NCBI RefSeq assembly: GCF_003353055.1
Contig: NZ_QKWJ01000066.1
Span: 1 to 40,575 of the forward strand
DNA from: Cupriavidus lacunae
GTDB taxonomy: Bacteria > Pseudomonadota > Gammaproteobacteria > Burkholderiales > Burkholderiaceae
Direction: 5' to 3'
DNA: 40,575 bases
Part shown: one piece after another, positions 1 to 8,469 of the stretch
Position numbering within the stretch: position 1 is the stretch's first letter
How the letters are laid out: every line of letters begins with the position of its first letter
Made by a program: the position numbers and the translations under genes
Notes under the pieces: generated by a model
What the model saw: only the letters and a program-made list of their open reading frames with translations
Databases searched by the model: none
Told to the model about the DNA's origin: nothing

Positions 1-123
1 CCGGAAACAGCTTCGGTGCGCTCGATTTCTTGCTCTTCTTCGTCATGCTTGTTGTTTCGGTCATAAGGGCGTTTCTTTCGATATCGTCTCATGACCTCAA
101 CACACAAGAAATCTGACAGGCTC
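1..123 (-). mobile_element. IS256-like insertion sequence end with transposase start (partial)
   Basis: On the minus strand the edge at 123 starts GAGCCTGTCAG and is followed by a T/G-rich stretch of the kind seen at IS256-family termini. An ATG at 64, with a second in-frame ATG at 46, opens a reading frame that starts MTETTSMTKKSKKSSAPKLF and leaves the window. A short basic N-terminus of this kind directly inside an IS terminus suits an IS256-type transposase, but only about 20 residues are visible, so the family call is an inference. The edge at 123/124 is where the group II intron reverse transcriptase frame stops making sense, which supports an insertion boundary there. Confidence 0.38.
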
Positions 124-526
124 GGCCGCTTGAACTACGCGGTCCTTCACAGCGGGTATACCGAGCGGGCGACGTCCTTTACCTTTCGGTATGTAGACGC
201 GCCGCACCGGCTGCGGGCGATAGCTACCGTCCTGCAATGCATGCGCCAGTTCAGCAAGATAGCGGTCCCGCGCTTGCGCGAATCGCTTCACGCTCATGCG
301 GTCCACTCCCGCCGCCCCGGCGTTCTTCTCGACCTGAGCCCATCCCAGCGCGAGCGTGTCCAGGCGAAACACCTTGTCAATTACCTCCCTTAACTCCGTT
401 TTGTAGAGCAGCCAACATAGCGTCCGTCCAGATTGAAGCTGACGCGAATTTCCGCTGCACGCAGCTTCCCAGCGCGTTTGCATCTCGTCTAGTCGTTTCC
501 GACACTGGCGATGCTTCGATCTTCAT
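124..526 (-). pseudogene. ltrA: Group II intron reverse transcriptase/maturase, N-terminal fragment, frameshifted
   Basis: An ATG at 526 starts MKIEASPVSETTRRDANALG and runs to ...AMLAALQNGVKGG, then a stop. The following frame resumes with IDKVFRLDTLALGW, AGVDRMSVKRFA, DGSYRPQPVRRVYIPKGKG and RPLGIPAVKDRVVQAA. These are the conserved N-terminal blocks (RT0/RT1) of LtrA-type reverse transcriptases, which normally splice and mobilise the intron. The switch near 385 looks like a small deletion that removed a few residues before IDKVF. At 123 the protein is cut off by the adjoining IS, so the palm with its YADD motif and the maturase domain are absent. It cannot be functional. Confidence 0.85.
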
Positions 527-973
527 CTCTGCTTCCTTCCGGTCTTTTGCTATCAACTTTCCTGCCCCGCTTCCCTAGTGCGCCTTTTGCTCTGACGCAG
601 GTCTCCACGGCTTTACCCTTCCGTGTGCAGTACTATCGGGACTCTGACTCCTGCCAGCGTTCACCTCGCCGGCAGGTCTCCCCGCTTGCTTCGTGCTACC
701 GTCCTATCGTTCCGTCCTCAACCACGTGGTACGCCACCGCACCGCTTTATCCGCCACGACAGCGTGCTGTGTTGCTTCCAGGCTTCGCCACTTTAGTGCA
801 GGCTCGCCGCCATACCCCGCCGAAACAGGTTCGTTAGCCTACGGACCGACAGTTCGCTTCCGGTTACTCCCCACCTCGCCTCGCGACGACGCAGTTACCT
901 TCAGCTACGGAGCTGTGGCCAACTCCGGCGGGGACTTTCACCCCGCAGATCGCACGCTCTCACGGGCGTACAC
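124..973 (-). mobile_element. Group II intron, 5' portion, truncated
   Basis: The minus strand carries a group II intron 5' region: a GTG-type start (either GTGTACG at 973 or GTGCG at 955), then the hallmark GGGGTGAAAGTCCCC near 950-925, a long structured segment, and the intron-encoded reverse transcriptase. Just upstream of 973 on the minus strand lies a small hairpin (CCGC-GCGA-GCGG) followed by TTTA. This resembles the terminator-like site used by class C introns and favours 973 as the 5' splice site. Domains after the N-terminal reverse transcriptase, and the intron 3' end, are missing because the sequence switches to an IS end at 123. Confidence 0.75.
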
Positions 974-1044
974 TAAACCGCTCGCGCGGTAGGGGCTACG
1001 GCCATACGGTGGCGGTCAGGGAGAGACCGGTCACACGGTTCTAT

Positions 1045-1079
1045 GTTGGCGAATGAGGCAATCCGCCTCGTTCTCCAAC
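1045..1079. repeat. Imperfect hairpin upstream of the IS91-type recombinase gene
   Basis: GTTGG-GAA-GAGGC at 1045-1059 pairs with GCCTC-TTC-CCAAC at 1065-1079, with single mismatches and a 5-base loop. It ends 13 bases before the ATG of the recombinase. It could be a terminal structure of the IS91-type element, a recombinase binding site or a translational control hairpin; the sequence alone does not decide. Confidence 0.5.
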
Positions 1080-1091
1080 AGGAGCCGCATC

Positions 1092-1967
1092 ATGACCTCC
1101 TTACCGGCAAACGCCAGTCCACTGCGCCAGCGCATGATCGACGACATGCGCATGCGTCAGCTTTCGCCGAAGACGCAGGACACCTATCTGCACATCGTGC
1201 ACGAATTTGCCCGGTTTCTCGGGCGCTCACCTGACACCGCCACCGTCGAGGACCTGCGGCGCTACCAACTGCATCTCGTCGATCACGGCACATCGCCGGT
1301 GTCACTGAACCACGCGATCACCGGCCTGAAGTTCTTCTTCGAGGTCACGCTCGACCGGCCTGAGCTGATGGTCAGGATGCACCCGGTGCGCGTGCCCCGC
1401 ACATTGCCCGTCGTGCTCAGCCCCGATGAAGTGCGGCGGCTAATCGAGGCGGCCGGCAACCTCAAGCACCAGACCGCGCTGTCGGTCGCCTACGGCGCCG
1501 GCCTGCGCGCCAGCGAAGTGGTGGCCCTGAAGGTGACCGACATCGACAGCCAGCGCATGACGCTGCGCATCGAGCAGGGCAAGGGCCGCCGCGACCGCTA
1601 CGCCATGCTTTCGCCGGTGCTGCTCGAGCGCCTGCGCGCCTGGTGGCACGTGGCCCGGGCCCAAGGCAAGATGCTGGATGGCGGGTGGCTGTTTCCCGGG
1701 CTCGATCCCGTCGACGCGCTCAGCACTCGGCAACTGAACCGCGCCATCCACGCCGCCGCCGAAGCTGCGCACATCGACAAGCGCGTGTCCATGCACACCC
1801 TGCGACACAGTTTTGCCACGCACCTGCTCGAACAGAAGGTGGACATCCGCGTGATTCAGGTGCTACTCGGCCATGCGAAGCTCGAGAACACCGCGCTCTA
1901 CGTGCAGGTGGCCACCGACCTGCTGCACGAGGTCACCAGCCCGCTGGACCGCCTGCCTCCGGAGTAA
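1092..1967 (+). CDS. Tyrosine recombinase associated with IS91-type element
   Basis: A 291-residue phage-integrase-type tyrosine recombinase. It has an N-terminal core-binding SAM-like domain (about residues 10-95) and a C-terminal catalytic domain with Arg139 (GAGLRASEV), Lys164, the HTLRH box (His235, Arg238), His261 (LLGHAKLENT) and the nucleophile Tyr270. All expected catalytic residues are present, so it is probably active in strand exchange. The ATG at 1092 is chosen because AGGAG lies about 9 bases before it; an upstream in-frame ATG at 1053 has no ribosome site. The transposase gene follows after 21 bases on the same strand. IS91-family elements that carry an XerD-like recombinase next to the HUH transposase are known, and this arrangement matches them. 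Confidence 0.92.
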   Translation: MTSLPANASPLRQRMIDDMRMRQLSPKTQDTYLHIVHEFARFLGRSPDTATVEDLRRYQLHLVDHGTSPVSLNHAITGLKFFFEVTLDRPELMVRMHPVRVPRTLPVVLSPDEVRRLIEAAGNLKHQTALSVAYGAGLRASEVVALKVTDIDSQRMTLRIEQGKGRRDRYAMLSPVLLERLRAWWHVARAQGKMLDGGWLFPGLDPVDALSTRQLNRAIHAAAEAAHIDKRVSMHTLRHSFATHLLEQKVDIRVIQVLLGHAKLENTALYVQVATDLLHEVTSPLDRLPPE

Positions 1968-1988
1968 GCCCGCGCGCTGCAGCACCTC

Positions 1989-3158
1989 ATGCTGGAGGTT
2001 GCGGACATCTTCCGCAGCCACGGGCCAGCGTGGCGAGCCACGACACACCTGAGCCTGGGGCAGTTGAAGGTCATGTCGGCCATCGAACAGTGCCGCACGG
2101 CGGCGCTGGGCGGGCATGTGCTGCGCTGTTCAGGTTGCGAGCGCATCGAGGTCGCCTTCAACTCCTGCCGCAACCGCCATTGCACGAAGTGCCAGGCCAG
2201 TGCCGCCCACCGTTGGCTCGAGGCGCGCCAGGCCGACCTGCTGCCCGTCGAGTACTACCACGTCGTGTTCACGCTGCCTGCACCGGTCGGCGCGATCGCC
2301 TGGTACAACAAGACGGTGATCTACGGGCTGCTGTTCGACATCGCCGCCGAAACACTGCGTACCATCGCCGCGGATCCAAGGCACTTGGGTGCCCAGATTG
2401 GCGCCACGCTCGTGCTGCACACCTGGGGCTCGGCGCTGACGCATCATCCGCACGTGCATGGCATCATCCCAGGCGGGGGCCTGTCGCCCGATGGTGAGCG
2501 GTGGATCGCATGTCGGCCCGGCTTCTTCCTGCCCGTGCGCGTCCTGTCGCGTCTGTTCCGGCGCCGCTTCCTCGAAGCGCTCGAATCCGCTCACCAGCGT
2601 GGCCAGTTGCAGTTCTTCGGCGAATACACGGAGCTTGCCAATGCGGCTACCTTTGCACGGTGGCTTGCCCCGCTGCGCACCTGCGAGTGGGTCGTCTACG
2701 CCAAACGTCCCTTTGCCGGACCGGACGCCGTCCTCGAATACCTCTCACGCTACACGCACCGCGTGGCGATCTCCAACCAGCGCCTGGTCGCCTTCGATGA
2801 ACGCGGTGTCACCTTCCGCTGGAAGGACTACCGGGCAAAGGGACGCACCCGCTACAAGATCATGACGCTCGAAACCGGCGAGTTCATGCGCCGCTTCCTG
2901 CTCCATGTGCTGCCCGCCGGCTTCCATCGCATCCGTCACTACGGACTGCTCGCCAACCCGGTGCGCCGCGCCAGTCTCGCGAAGGCCCGTGAACTGCTGG
3001 GTGTCGTGCCTGAGATCGACACCCAGCCCGACGACCCCGGGGTTGCTACCCCTGCGGTCTTCGTCTGCCGGCACTGCGGTGCCCCGATGATCGTCATCGA
3101 GATCCTCGAACGCACTGCGCCCATTCGCGCACCACCCAAGCGGCGAGGCCAGACATGA
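1989..3158 (+). CDS. tnpA: IS91-family HUH rolling-circle transposase
   Basis: A 389-residue transposase of the IS91 type, which moves DNA by rolling-circle-like single-strand transfer. An N-terminal zinc-binding region has Cys47, Cys50, Cys60, His64, Cys65 and Cys68. The metal-binding HUH motif is His155-Val-His157 within THHPHVHGIIPGG. The paired catalytic tyrosines Tyr251 and Tyr255 sit in YLSRYTHRVAIS. A further CxxC pair near the C-terminus (VCRHCGAPM) may bind zinc. The length is normal for the family and no frame break is seen. It lies directly behind the recombinase and probably shares its transcript. IS91 transposases can mobilise flanking DNA by one-ended transposition, which is relevant to the mosaic nature of the region. 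Confidence 0.93.
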   Translation: MLEVADIFRSHGPAWRATTHLSLGQLKVMSAIEQCRTAALGGHVLRCSGCERIEVAFNSCRNRHCTKCQASAAHRWLEARQADLLPVEYYHVVFTLPAPVGAIAWYNKTVIYGLLFDIAAETLRTIAADPRHLGAQIGATLVLHTWGSALTHHPHVHGIIPGGGLSPDGERWIACRPGFFLPVRVLSRLFRRRFLEALESAHQRGQLQFFGEYTELANAATFARWLAPLRTCEWVVYAKRPFAGPDAVLEYLSRYTHRVAISNQRLVAFDERGVTFRWKDYRAKGRTRYKIMTLETGEFMRRFLLHVLPAGFHRIRHYGLLANPVRRASLAKARELLGVVPEIDTQPDDPGVATPAVFVCRHCGAPMIVIEILERTAPIRAPPKRRGQT

Positions 3159-4418
3159 GCACCACGCTTTCTGGACGTGCAACCCGACCGTCGGCTTTGC
3201 GGCAACGCGGCCCACGAGCGGACGCTTGCGCTTGCCGCTTCGCGCTGCCCCTCGCACGTCCGCTTCATCCTCACGATTGCCCGACTGGACCGCACCGTCA
3301 CCGCACCAGGCCCTATCCAGCATCCCGTTTGACTACGCATCCTCCCGCACCGTGGGGCATCCCGGCCTATCAATCGCCATAGCCTCCAATACTCCGACCA
3401 CCTCGGAGCACTCCGCGGTTTCCTCCATCGAGGCTTGTTCGCCGCCTGCCAGCAACGCGCGGTGGCACACTCACATTCCTGCGGACAACGGCAGGCATCG
3501 AACAACCCTAAACGGGAACGGAAATCCAGACTCTACATGTGGCCGGCCATTCCCAGGCCAATGGGGACATTCAAGACCTCCTTGGGACACAATCGACAAC
3601 TCCAGACGTAAACCGCATTGTCAATACTGTGCGTCGCCAGCTAAACGGCTTACTGCCCAGGTAGGCTGGCTGTTCTATCCCAAGAGAGACACCTTTAAGC
3701 GGGCGGCGCACGCATCTGACCAATTTTGTGGCCAATATGCATTCGAAGGTGGCAGCGGACAGTGGTCAGCCAAGGCCCACGCTCGCACCAAGTTCGGCAA
3801 GCAGGTGAGCGAGCCGTGCCTGTGTGCCGGCCTCCGTCTTATGGAAGATCGCCTTGAGCTGGCTGCGTGCAGCTCGTGGCGTATTGCCAGCCGCGCGCTG
3901 GCTTCGGGCAGCCCGATGCCCGTGGTCACGCGCTATCAAGCGGTAATTCAGCGTCTTGCAAGGGATGTGGCGGGAAGCCTTCTGAGATCGAATTCTCGAA
4001 GGCTATGCAAGCGCTCGTGACGCGCTTTGTGTGACCAGTTGTCCTCCGTGAGATTCCAGCCGTCCTCGGGGACCTCGCCCTCAAACTGGCCGGAATCCGT
4101 CAACTGAGGGGAGGGTGCCTGACGGCGCTTCCCAAGCCATGAGTCGTGTGCGTCGGCTTGTTCGCGACTCGCCGCTCGATGAGGGAGAAGACAGATTGCC
4201 CGCTCCGCTTTTCGGGATAGTATGGACGTGGGTCCGTTGAATGCATATCAGGCAGCACAAGAGCCAGAAGAGCCGCATTGTGACGAGCCCGGAGGATCTG
4301 CAAAAGGCAGGTCTGGCCGAACCCGGCAAGATGTGGGCGTGAGGAGTGGACGGTGAGGCCGGTTGCATAGGTCCCAATCCGCCCGCTGAACTCACGCTCT
4401 GCCAGTCGCAAGGCAAAG
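3159..4418. other. About 1.26 kb without a supported gene, downstream of IS91-type genes
   Basis: The first few hundred bases are probably the 3' non-coding end of the IS91-type element. A long open frame on the plus strand (3226-4020) has low-complexity, Pro/Ser/Arg-rich content, no ribosome site and no recognisable motif, so it is not called. Short protein-like shreds occur on the minus strand near 3770-3915 and 4100-4411 but cannot be assigned. Confidence 0.5.
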
Positions 4419-4709
4419 TTACTTCAGGTGAATGAGGACTGATCCCTCCGATATCTCCGGCGCGCCCACGCCCGTGCTTCCGGCGTTTTTCGCGATCCAG
4501 TCCTTTGCCTTCTGCACGCTTTCGTCAGTGCCGGTCTTGTCCTGGCAAACAGTCACCGAGAATCCGCCATCGCCGCTGCGTGCGAGGGTGTAGCCGACAA
4601 AGCCTTTGACCGAACGCATCAGTTCTTCGACCTCAGCCGTGCGCGTCTCCAGCAGATCGAACAACTCCTTTGCACCCTTTCCGGAAAATCTCCTTATAAC
4701 AGTTTGCAT
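4419..4709 (-). CDS. Small ABM-like (dimeric alpha/beta barrel) protein
   Basis: A 96-residue protein starting MQTVIRRFSGKGAKELFDLL. The chosen ATG at 4709 has a strong GGAGGA site 7 bases upstream; the longer frame to 4823 lacks one. The pattern of an early beta strand with an Arg-rich start, a helix (ELFDLLETRTAEVEELMRSV), then KGFVGYTLARSGDGGFSVTV resembles small antibiotic-biosynthesis-monooxygenase-like dimeric alpha/beta barrel proteins common in Burkholderiales and Bradyrhizobium. No catalytic residue can be named and no substrate is implied. It stands alone, with no partner gene within 1 kb. The fold call is an inference from strand and helix pattern. Confidence 0.7.
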   Translation of the reverse strand: MQTVIRRFSGKGAKELFDLLETRTAEVEELMRSVKGFVGYTLARSGDGGFSVTVCQDKTGTDESVQKAKDWIAKNAGSTGVGAPEISEGSVLIHLK

Positions 4710-5019
4710 GATTGCATCCTCCTGTTTGACCGGCGAGACGAGCATGCCGCACGAACAGAATGCGTGCAGCGTGTAGTTGTGGAAGTAATTGAACGGGTCG
4801 CGCACCTGACGTCCGCGACCCATACCAAGTGTAGTAACTGTACCGTCGTAGTAAACCTAAGAAACGGTGCAAAATCCTGGCGCCTTCAGCCATCCCTGGC
4901 CGGCAACGGTCTGCCGCTGCGTGTGGGCCAGGAAGAACATGAGGCCGGCGTTGCCGGGAGGAGGCGATAAGGCTCGAACGGGTGTCGTATCGCGTCGCAA
5001 TGGCTTCAGTCCTCCACCG
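4710..5019. other. Upstream region of the ABM-like gene, no gene seen
   Basis: Short frames on both strands overlap here without ribosome sites or recognisable motifs. The minus-strand promoter of the 4419-4709 gene should lie here, but no convincing -35/-10 pair was identified. Confidence 0.4.
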
Positions 5020-5460
5020 TTAGCATCCGTTTCGGTATTGCAGATCGCGGACGCTGCGATGTTGCTGCTTCAAATTATCAAGCCATTGCGGGCCGTTCTG
5101 TTGTCGCATGGCTGATTCGAGTGGTCGCACGTGGCTCGCAAGCGATGAACATAGACTTGCGTTGCGTGCTTGCTGCTGTGCTTCTGCAAGCCGGGCATGA
5201 GCGATCTGCGCCTGATACTTGTTCTCGTCCACGCGACGCTGAAGGAACTCATTCTACTGTTGCATGACCTGGGCGACTTCTCCGATGACCGAAACTGTTC
5301 AGCTCGGTGCCGTCGTATTGTCGGTGTACCCCGAAGGGCAGTATTGATCTTGCGAGTACAGGATGTTTCGTTCCGGCATTTGGTCGCATAGGCGGATATC
5401 GCCAGCGCAATATTTGGGAAAGGGTGAGGACTCATAGCATTCTGGGATTCGTTGTTTTTT
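5020..5460 (-). pseudogene. Decayed small gene, unknown product
   Basis: One minus-strand frame reads protein-like across two stop codons. Upstream of the first stop it gives YESSPFPKYCAGDIRLCDQM and ERNILYSQDQYCPSGYTD. After stop codons near 5300 and 5250 it continues EVAQVMQQ, then VDENKYQAQIAHARLAEAQQ, to a final stop at 5020. The C-terminal part is Gln/Ala-rich and helical. Clean amino-acid composition across in-frame stops suggests a recently disabled gene. No family was recognised, and a chance frame cannot be excluded. Confidence 0.3.
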
Positions 5461-5834
5461 TTGGCGAACGTACTACATACCAATGTAGCAAGGGCTGCGG
5501 AGGAGGGGCTGCATCTCCGCTGCTTCGGATCGCGCCGGTTGGACGCGACACAAAGAAGAAGCTGACATCTATTATGTAAGCCACGCGTGCGGTTGTACTC
5601 CGCGCGTTCACAATGACGCCTATCATAGGACCACTCACTCGCAATGATGCTGCTTCAATCGGGAGTGGCTCTTCTGACGATCCAAGCGTGGCTCGGGCAC
5701 ACACAGGTGCTACGATCCATCGCTACGCCGCGGCGGATGTGGACGCGGTCAGGACAAGGCAGCTATCCGAGGAACCGCGGCCCATCGGTTTCAACCGAAG
5801 GATGCCGTCCTACGTCTGTTTGAGACAGTAGCTC
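5461..5834. other. Intergenic, nothing recognised
   Basis: No frame with a ribosome site or family motif was found. The segment ends at the truncated IS66 remnant. Confidence 0.4.
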
Positions 5835-6026
5835 TTATGTGTCGCCGGCCACAAGGACGAAGGCCATGGAAACGTGCTCGCGGTTGGCCGCTACATACTT
5901 GGCCTCGCCACATAACAGCGGATTCTGCGCCAGTAGCGGCTGCACCAGATATGACAGGCCGTCAATGGACTTGCGCATGTCGACCGCATCTCGGCAGAGA
6001 GCCCGCACATCGCCGGTGATCAGCAC
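5835..6026 (-). pseudogene. tnpB: IS66-family TnpB, truncated N-terminal fragment
   Basis: The frame starts MLITGDVRALCRDAVDMRKS and continues IDGLSYLVQPLLAQNPLLCG, the typical N-terminus of IS66 TnpB (Orf2). After about residue 40 the resemblance ends (EAKYVAANREHV...) and the frame stops, so roughly two thirds of the protein is missing. Its start overlaps the end of tnpA by a few bases, as in complete IS66 elements. TnpC, the DDE transposase, is absent, so the element cannot move by itself. Confidence 0.75.
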
Positions 6027-6427
6027 CGGCCACCTCCCAGTTGCCCCAGCACGAAGTGCACGATGCGCGCAGCATGCGCGCCGGTCAGCTCGATGCGGGC
6101 GCTGGCCAGCGCGATCACTACTTGGTCATGCCCCTTCGATAGCGCCGTGTCGGTCATCGCTTGCGCGGCGGGTGCTGTACCCGTGGCCGCCGCAATGAAG
6201 GCGGTGTCGGCGGTCACCGTTAGAGGCACCACAGGCGGCTGGTCATGGTCTACGCGCTTGCGCCACAAGCCGAAAGTGCTGATCGCCAGGCCATGCTGCC
6301 GGCAGAAAGCGCGAATGCTCAGGCCGCTATTGTTCCACTGCGCCACCATCTCCCGCCGGAAGGCTTCGTCATGCCGGAAATACCTCGCTCCTTCGCGTCC
6401 GCTACCGCCTTCTCGTTGTTCGGCCAC
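6020..6427 (-). CDS. tnpA: IS66-family accessory protein TnpA (element remnant)
   Basis: A 135-residue protein whose N-terminal half carries the helix-turn-helix typical of IS66 Orf1: YFRHDEAFRREMVAQWNNSG, LSIRAFCRQHGLAISTFGLW, RKR. The C-terminal half has ALASARIELTGAHAARIVHF, also usual for this family. TnpA is thought to bind DNA and assist TnpC. The gene looks intact, but its partners are truncated (tnpB) or missing (tnpC), so this is the left part of a broken element. No clear terminal inverted repeat was identified in the 200 bases upstream. Confidence 0.82.
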   Translation of the reverse strand: MAEQREGGSGREGARYFRHDEAFRREMVAQWNNSGLSIRAFCRQHGLAISTFGLWRKRVDHDQPPVVPLTVTADTAFIAAATGTAPAAQAMTDTALSKGHDQVVIALASARIELTGAHAARIVHFVLGQLGGGRC

Positions 6428-6623
6428 CGCTTCACCCCCATATGCCGTGAAGCATTAACCAGCAGTTGGACAAGGCGACAGTAGAAGCTAGTTGACAAAG
6501 CCATTTGTGAAATATTGCGTTACAACTCCAATCGCGCTGGGCGTCAGCGCGGCCAGTTTCCATGGCGTTAGTCGAACATGTTCGGCATGTACCGCAGGAC
6601 AGACCAACCAAGGGGAGTGTGCA

Positions 6624-6965
6624 ATGTTTGCGAAGAAGATTCTCGGTAGCGTGGCAGTAGCCGCTTTTGCAGCAAGCCTCGCCGGAGGTGCAATGGCTGG
6701 CGACAAGGACTCTCGTTGGGAAAGAAACCATCCCCGTCGCGAACAGGTCAACGACCGCCTCACCAACCAGAACAGGCGCATCCATCAGGAGGTCAAGGAA
6801 GGTGAGTTGACCCACGGCCAAGCTGCCGCCCTGCACAACAAAGATCGTCAGATCCGCCAGGAAGAGCGCATGATGGCAAGCCAGAATGGCGGGCATATCA
6901 CGCGCCAGGAACAGCGTACACTCAACCAGCAGGAGAATGCCGTCAGCCGGCAAATCGGCCATTGA
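6624..6965 (+). CDS. Small secreted basic protein, unknown function
   Basis: A 113-residue protein with a clear signal peptide (MFAKKILGSVAVAAFAASLA, cleavage expected near GGAMA-GDKD at about residue 25). The mature part is rich in Arg, Gln, Glu and Asn and almost entirely helical: RREQVNDRLTNQNRRIHQEV, then QIRQEERMMASQNGGHITRQ and QENAVSRQIGH. Similar small periplasmic proteins are widespread in Burkholderiaceae, but no function is assigned here. AGGGGAG sits 6 bases before the ATG at 6624. A rho-independent terminator follows 25 bases after the stop, so the gene is a monocistronic unit, probably still intact. Confidence 0.8.
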   Translation: MFAKKILGSVAVAAFAASLAGGAMAGDKDSRWERNHPRREQVNDRLTNQNRRIHQEVKEGELTHGQAAALHNKDRQIRQEERMMASQNGGHITRQEQRTLNQQENAVSRQIGH

Positions 6966-6989
6966 TCAGTGCGTTGATGCATTAGGAAA

Positions 6990-7011
6990 AATGGGCTTCG
7001 GCCCCTTTTTC
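6990..7011 (+). terminator. Rho-independent terminator of the small secreted protein gene
   Basis: GGGC (6993-6996), a TTCG tetraloop and GCCC (7001-7004) are followed by five T residues. It lies 25 bases downstream of the stop codon at 6965. Confidence 0.75.
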
Positions 7012-7241
7012 GATCAATGTGGGCACTTTACATCCGACCATGATAACCACGCTCCGCGTCGGATGAAAACGGGCCGCATATTTGAATCTTCTGAATCTGA
7101 ATGTTGGGCTTCGTCAAGTAGCTCGAGGTAGAGGTCGAGATCGCAATGGATCACGCAAATACGCGCTAATGGCGAGCCGGCGGAGCGTCGCACGGCAGAT
7201 GCGCTTGTAGTCACCCGCCGTTGCGGGCACGATGTGGCCGA

Positions 7242-7616
7242 CTATTCGACCTTGAGCACACCCTTCATATTCGGGTGCAGCGTGCAGACATAGGGAAACT
7301 CGCCTGTCTTGTGCGCAATATATCGCCACGACCCACCCGCAACGATGCTGTGCGAGTCGAACACCCCTGGCGCGGTGACGGTGTGAGGATATGGATCTTT
7401 GTTGACCCACACAATCGTATCGCCGCGCTTGACGCCAATGGTCTTGGGCTCAAACTTCGCACCCTGGATCACCACCGTGTGTCTTGCCGTCTTCTCGGCC
7501 GCGATTGCGCTGGGACCAACGCAGAGCAAGCCCCACGCAAAGCCCAGTACAACCGCGAGCAGGTGTCTTCGCTGCCGCCCAGCAGGTTGTGGCGGTAGTT
7601 GGTGCATGGACGTCAT
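7242..7616 (-). CDS. Cupredoxin (plastocyanin/amicyanin-like), periplasmic
   Basis: A 124-residue small blue-copper-type protein. Residues 16-40 form an export signal; the RQRRHLLAVVL start could suit either Sec or Tat. The mature domain has the cupredoxin fold pattern with candidate copper ligands His78 (DPYPHTVTAPG), Cys111, His114 and Met117 (YVCTLHPNMKG), the type 1 copper set. The likely role is periplasmic electron transfer or copper binding. It starts 14 bases after the stop of the upstream DUF4142 gene on the same strand, so the two probably form an operon. Nothing suggests decay. Confidence 0.88.
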   Translation of the reverse strand: MTSMHQLPPQPAGRQRRHLLAVVLGFAWGLLCVGPSAIAAEKTARHTVVIQGAKFEPKTIGVKRGDTIVWVNKDPYPHTVTAPGVFDSHSIVAGGSWRYIAHKTGEFPYVCTLHPNMKGVLKVE

Positions 7617-7630
7617 GCGCGTGCAGAGAA

Positions 7631-8149
7631 TTACTTGCCTAGCGAGGATTGGATCTTCTTCGCATGCTCCAGGTGCCCCACAAACGCTGGGCGCACAGCA
7701 ACCAGCAGCGCCTTTAGCTCACCGTTCTGAGCGTTGGGAATGAGCGTCTTGTCGATTGCATCAATCACTTGTTCGTGATACGTGACTTCGTGGTCGATAT
7801 ACGCCTTGTCGAAACTCGCACCCTTAAGTCCCTTCAGAGCCTTTACGTTCTCGTCGCCACCAGACTGCAAGCTCTCACTCGTTGGATTTTTTTCCGGAGT
7901 GACCTTCAGCTTATTGACCAGTGCCACCGCCTGCTTATTCACACCAGTATGGTCAGTGACCATCTGCTTTCCGAAAGCCTTTACATCGCGGGAGTGACCA
8001 TTCTTTTCTGCAATTTTTCCCGCATCAATGTCGACTTGGTTTGCAGTTACGACGATCGCAGCGATCTGCGCATCGTTGGGTGTTTGGGCCGCGGCTCCGA
8101 TTGCGGCGAGGGCCAAGATGACTCCCAGAGTTACCGAGATGTTCTTCAT
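7631..8149 (-). CDS. DUF4142 family exported protein
   Basis: A 172-residue protein starting MKNISVTLGVILALAAIGAA with signal peptide cleavage near AAA-QTPND. The body matches the DUF4142 pattern: AAIVVTANQVDIDAGKIAEK, FGKQMVTDHTGVNKQAVALV, FDKAYIDHEVTYHEQVIDAI and a C-terminal VRPAFVGHLEHAKKIQ. DUF4142 has a ferritin-like four-helix fold with conserved His/Glu residues; its biochemical role is unknown. GAGGAG precedes the ATG at 8149; a longer frame to 8179 has no ribosome site. It lies upstream of the cupredoxin gene and is probably co-transcribed, a pairing that suggests envelope redox or stress function. Confidence 0.88.
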   Translation of the reverse strand: MKNISVTLGVILALAAIGAAAQTPNDAQIAAIVVTANQVDIDAGKIAEKNGHSRDVKAFGKQMVTDHTGVNKQAVALVNKLKVTPEKNPTSESLQSGGDENVKALKGLKGASFDKAYIDHEVTYHEQVIDAIDKTLIPNAQNGELKALLVAVRPAFVGHLEHAKKIQSSLGK

Positions 8150-8469
8150 TGTTTTGCTCCTCAGCGATGAGTTGGCCATGCATTCCCAGCTCGCATGGCG
8201 GTGGGGTTTTGGTGTCGCTCGGTTCCTGGATTTTGGGACGCCCGCAGAAGCCTATCCCAACGGGCGGCCACGGCAACACATTGAATATAGGTTAGAAGAA
8301 GACAATTTACATTGTGGTGCAAAGCAGGTCATGTCAGGAAAGCCTCGGTGACCAAGTTAAATAAAGCTGCGTCGCGACAGACACACTATGGCATGTCACC
8401 GAAGAGGTCTGTTTCACCGCACTTGTCCCGCCGGCGCCGAGGCCAGCGAGCGGCGCGCGCCAGAAGAGC

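Noticed and set aside
1643..2497. 284-codon open frame on the plus strand
   Set aside because: It overlaps the recombinase and IS91 transposase genes in another frame and is Arg/Ala/Pro-rich low-complexity sequence.
3226..4020. 264-codon open frame downstream of the IS91-type transposase
   Set aside because: No ribosome site, no signal or domain, irregular composition; more likely non-coding IS end and flanking debris.
5565..5590. TATTATGT stretch resembling a XerD arm
   Set aside because: Only part of the arm matches and no XerC arm or centre is present, unlike the sites at 40160-40210.
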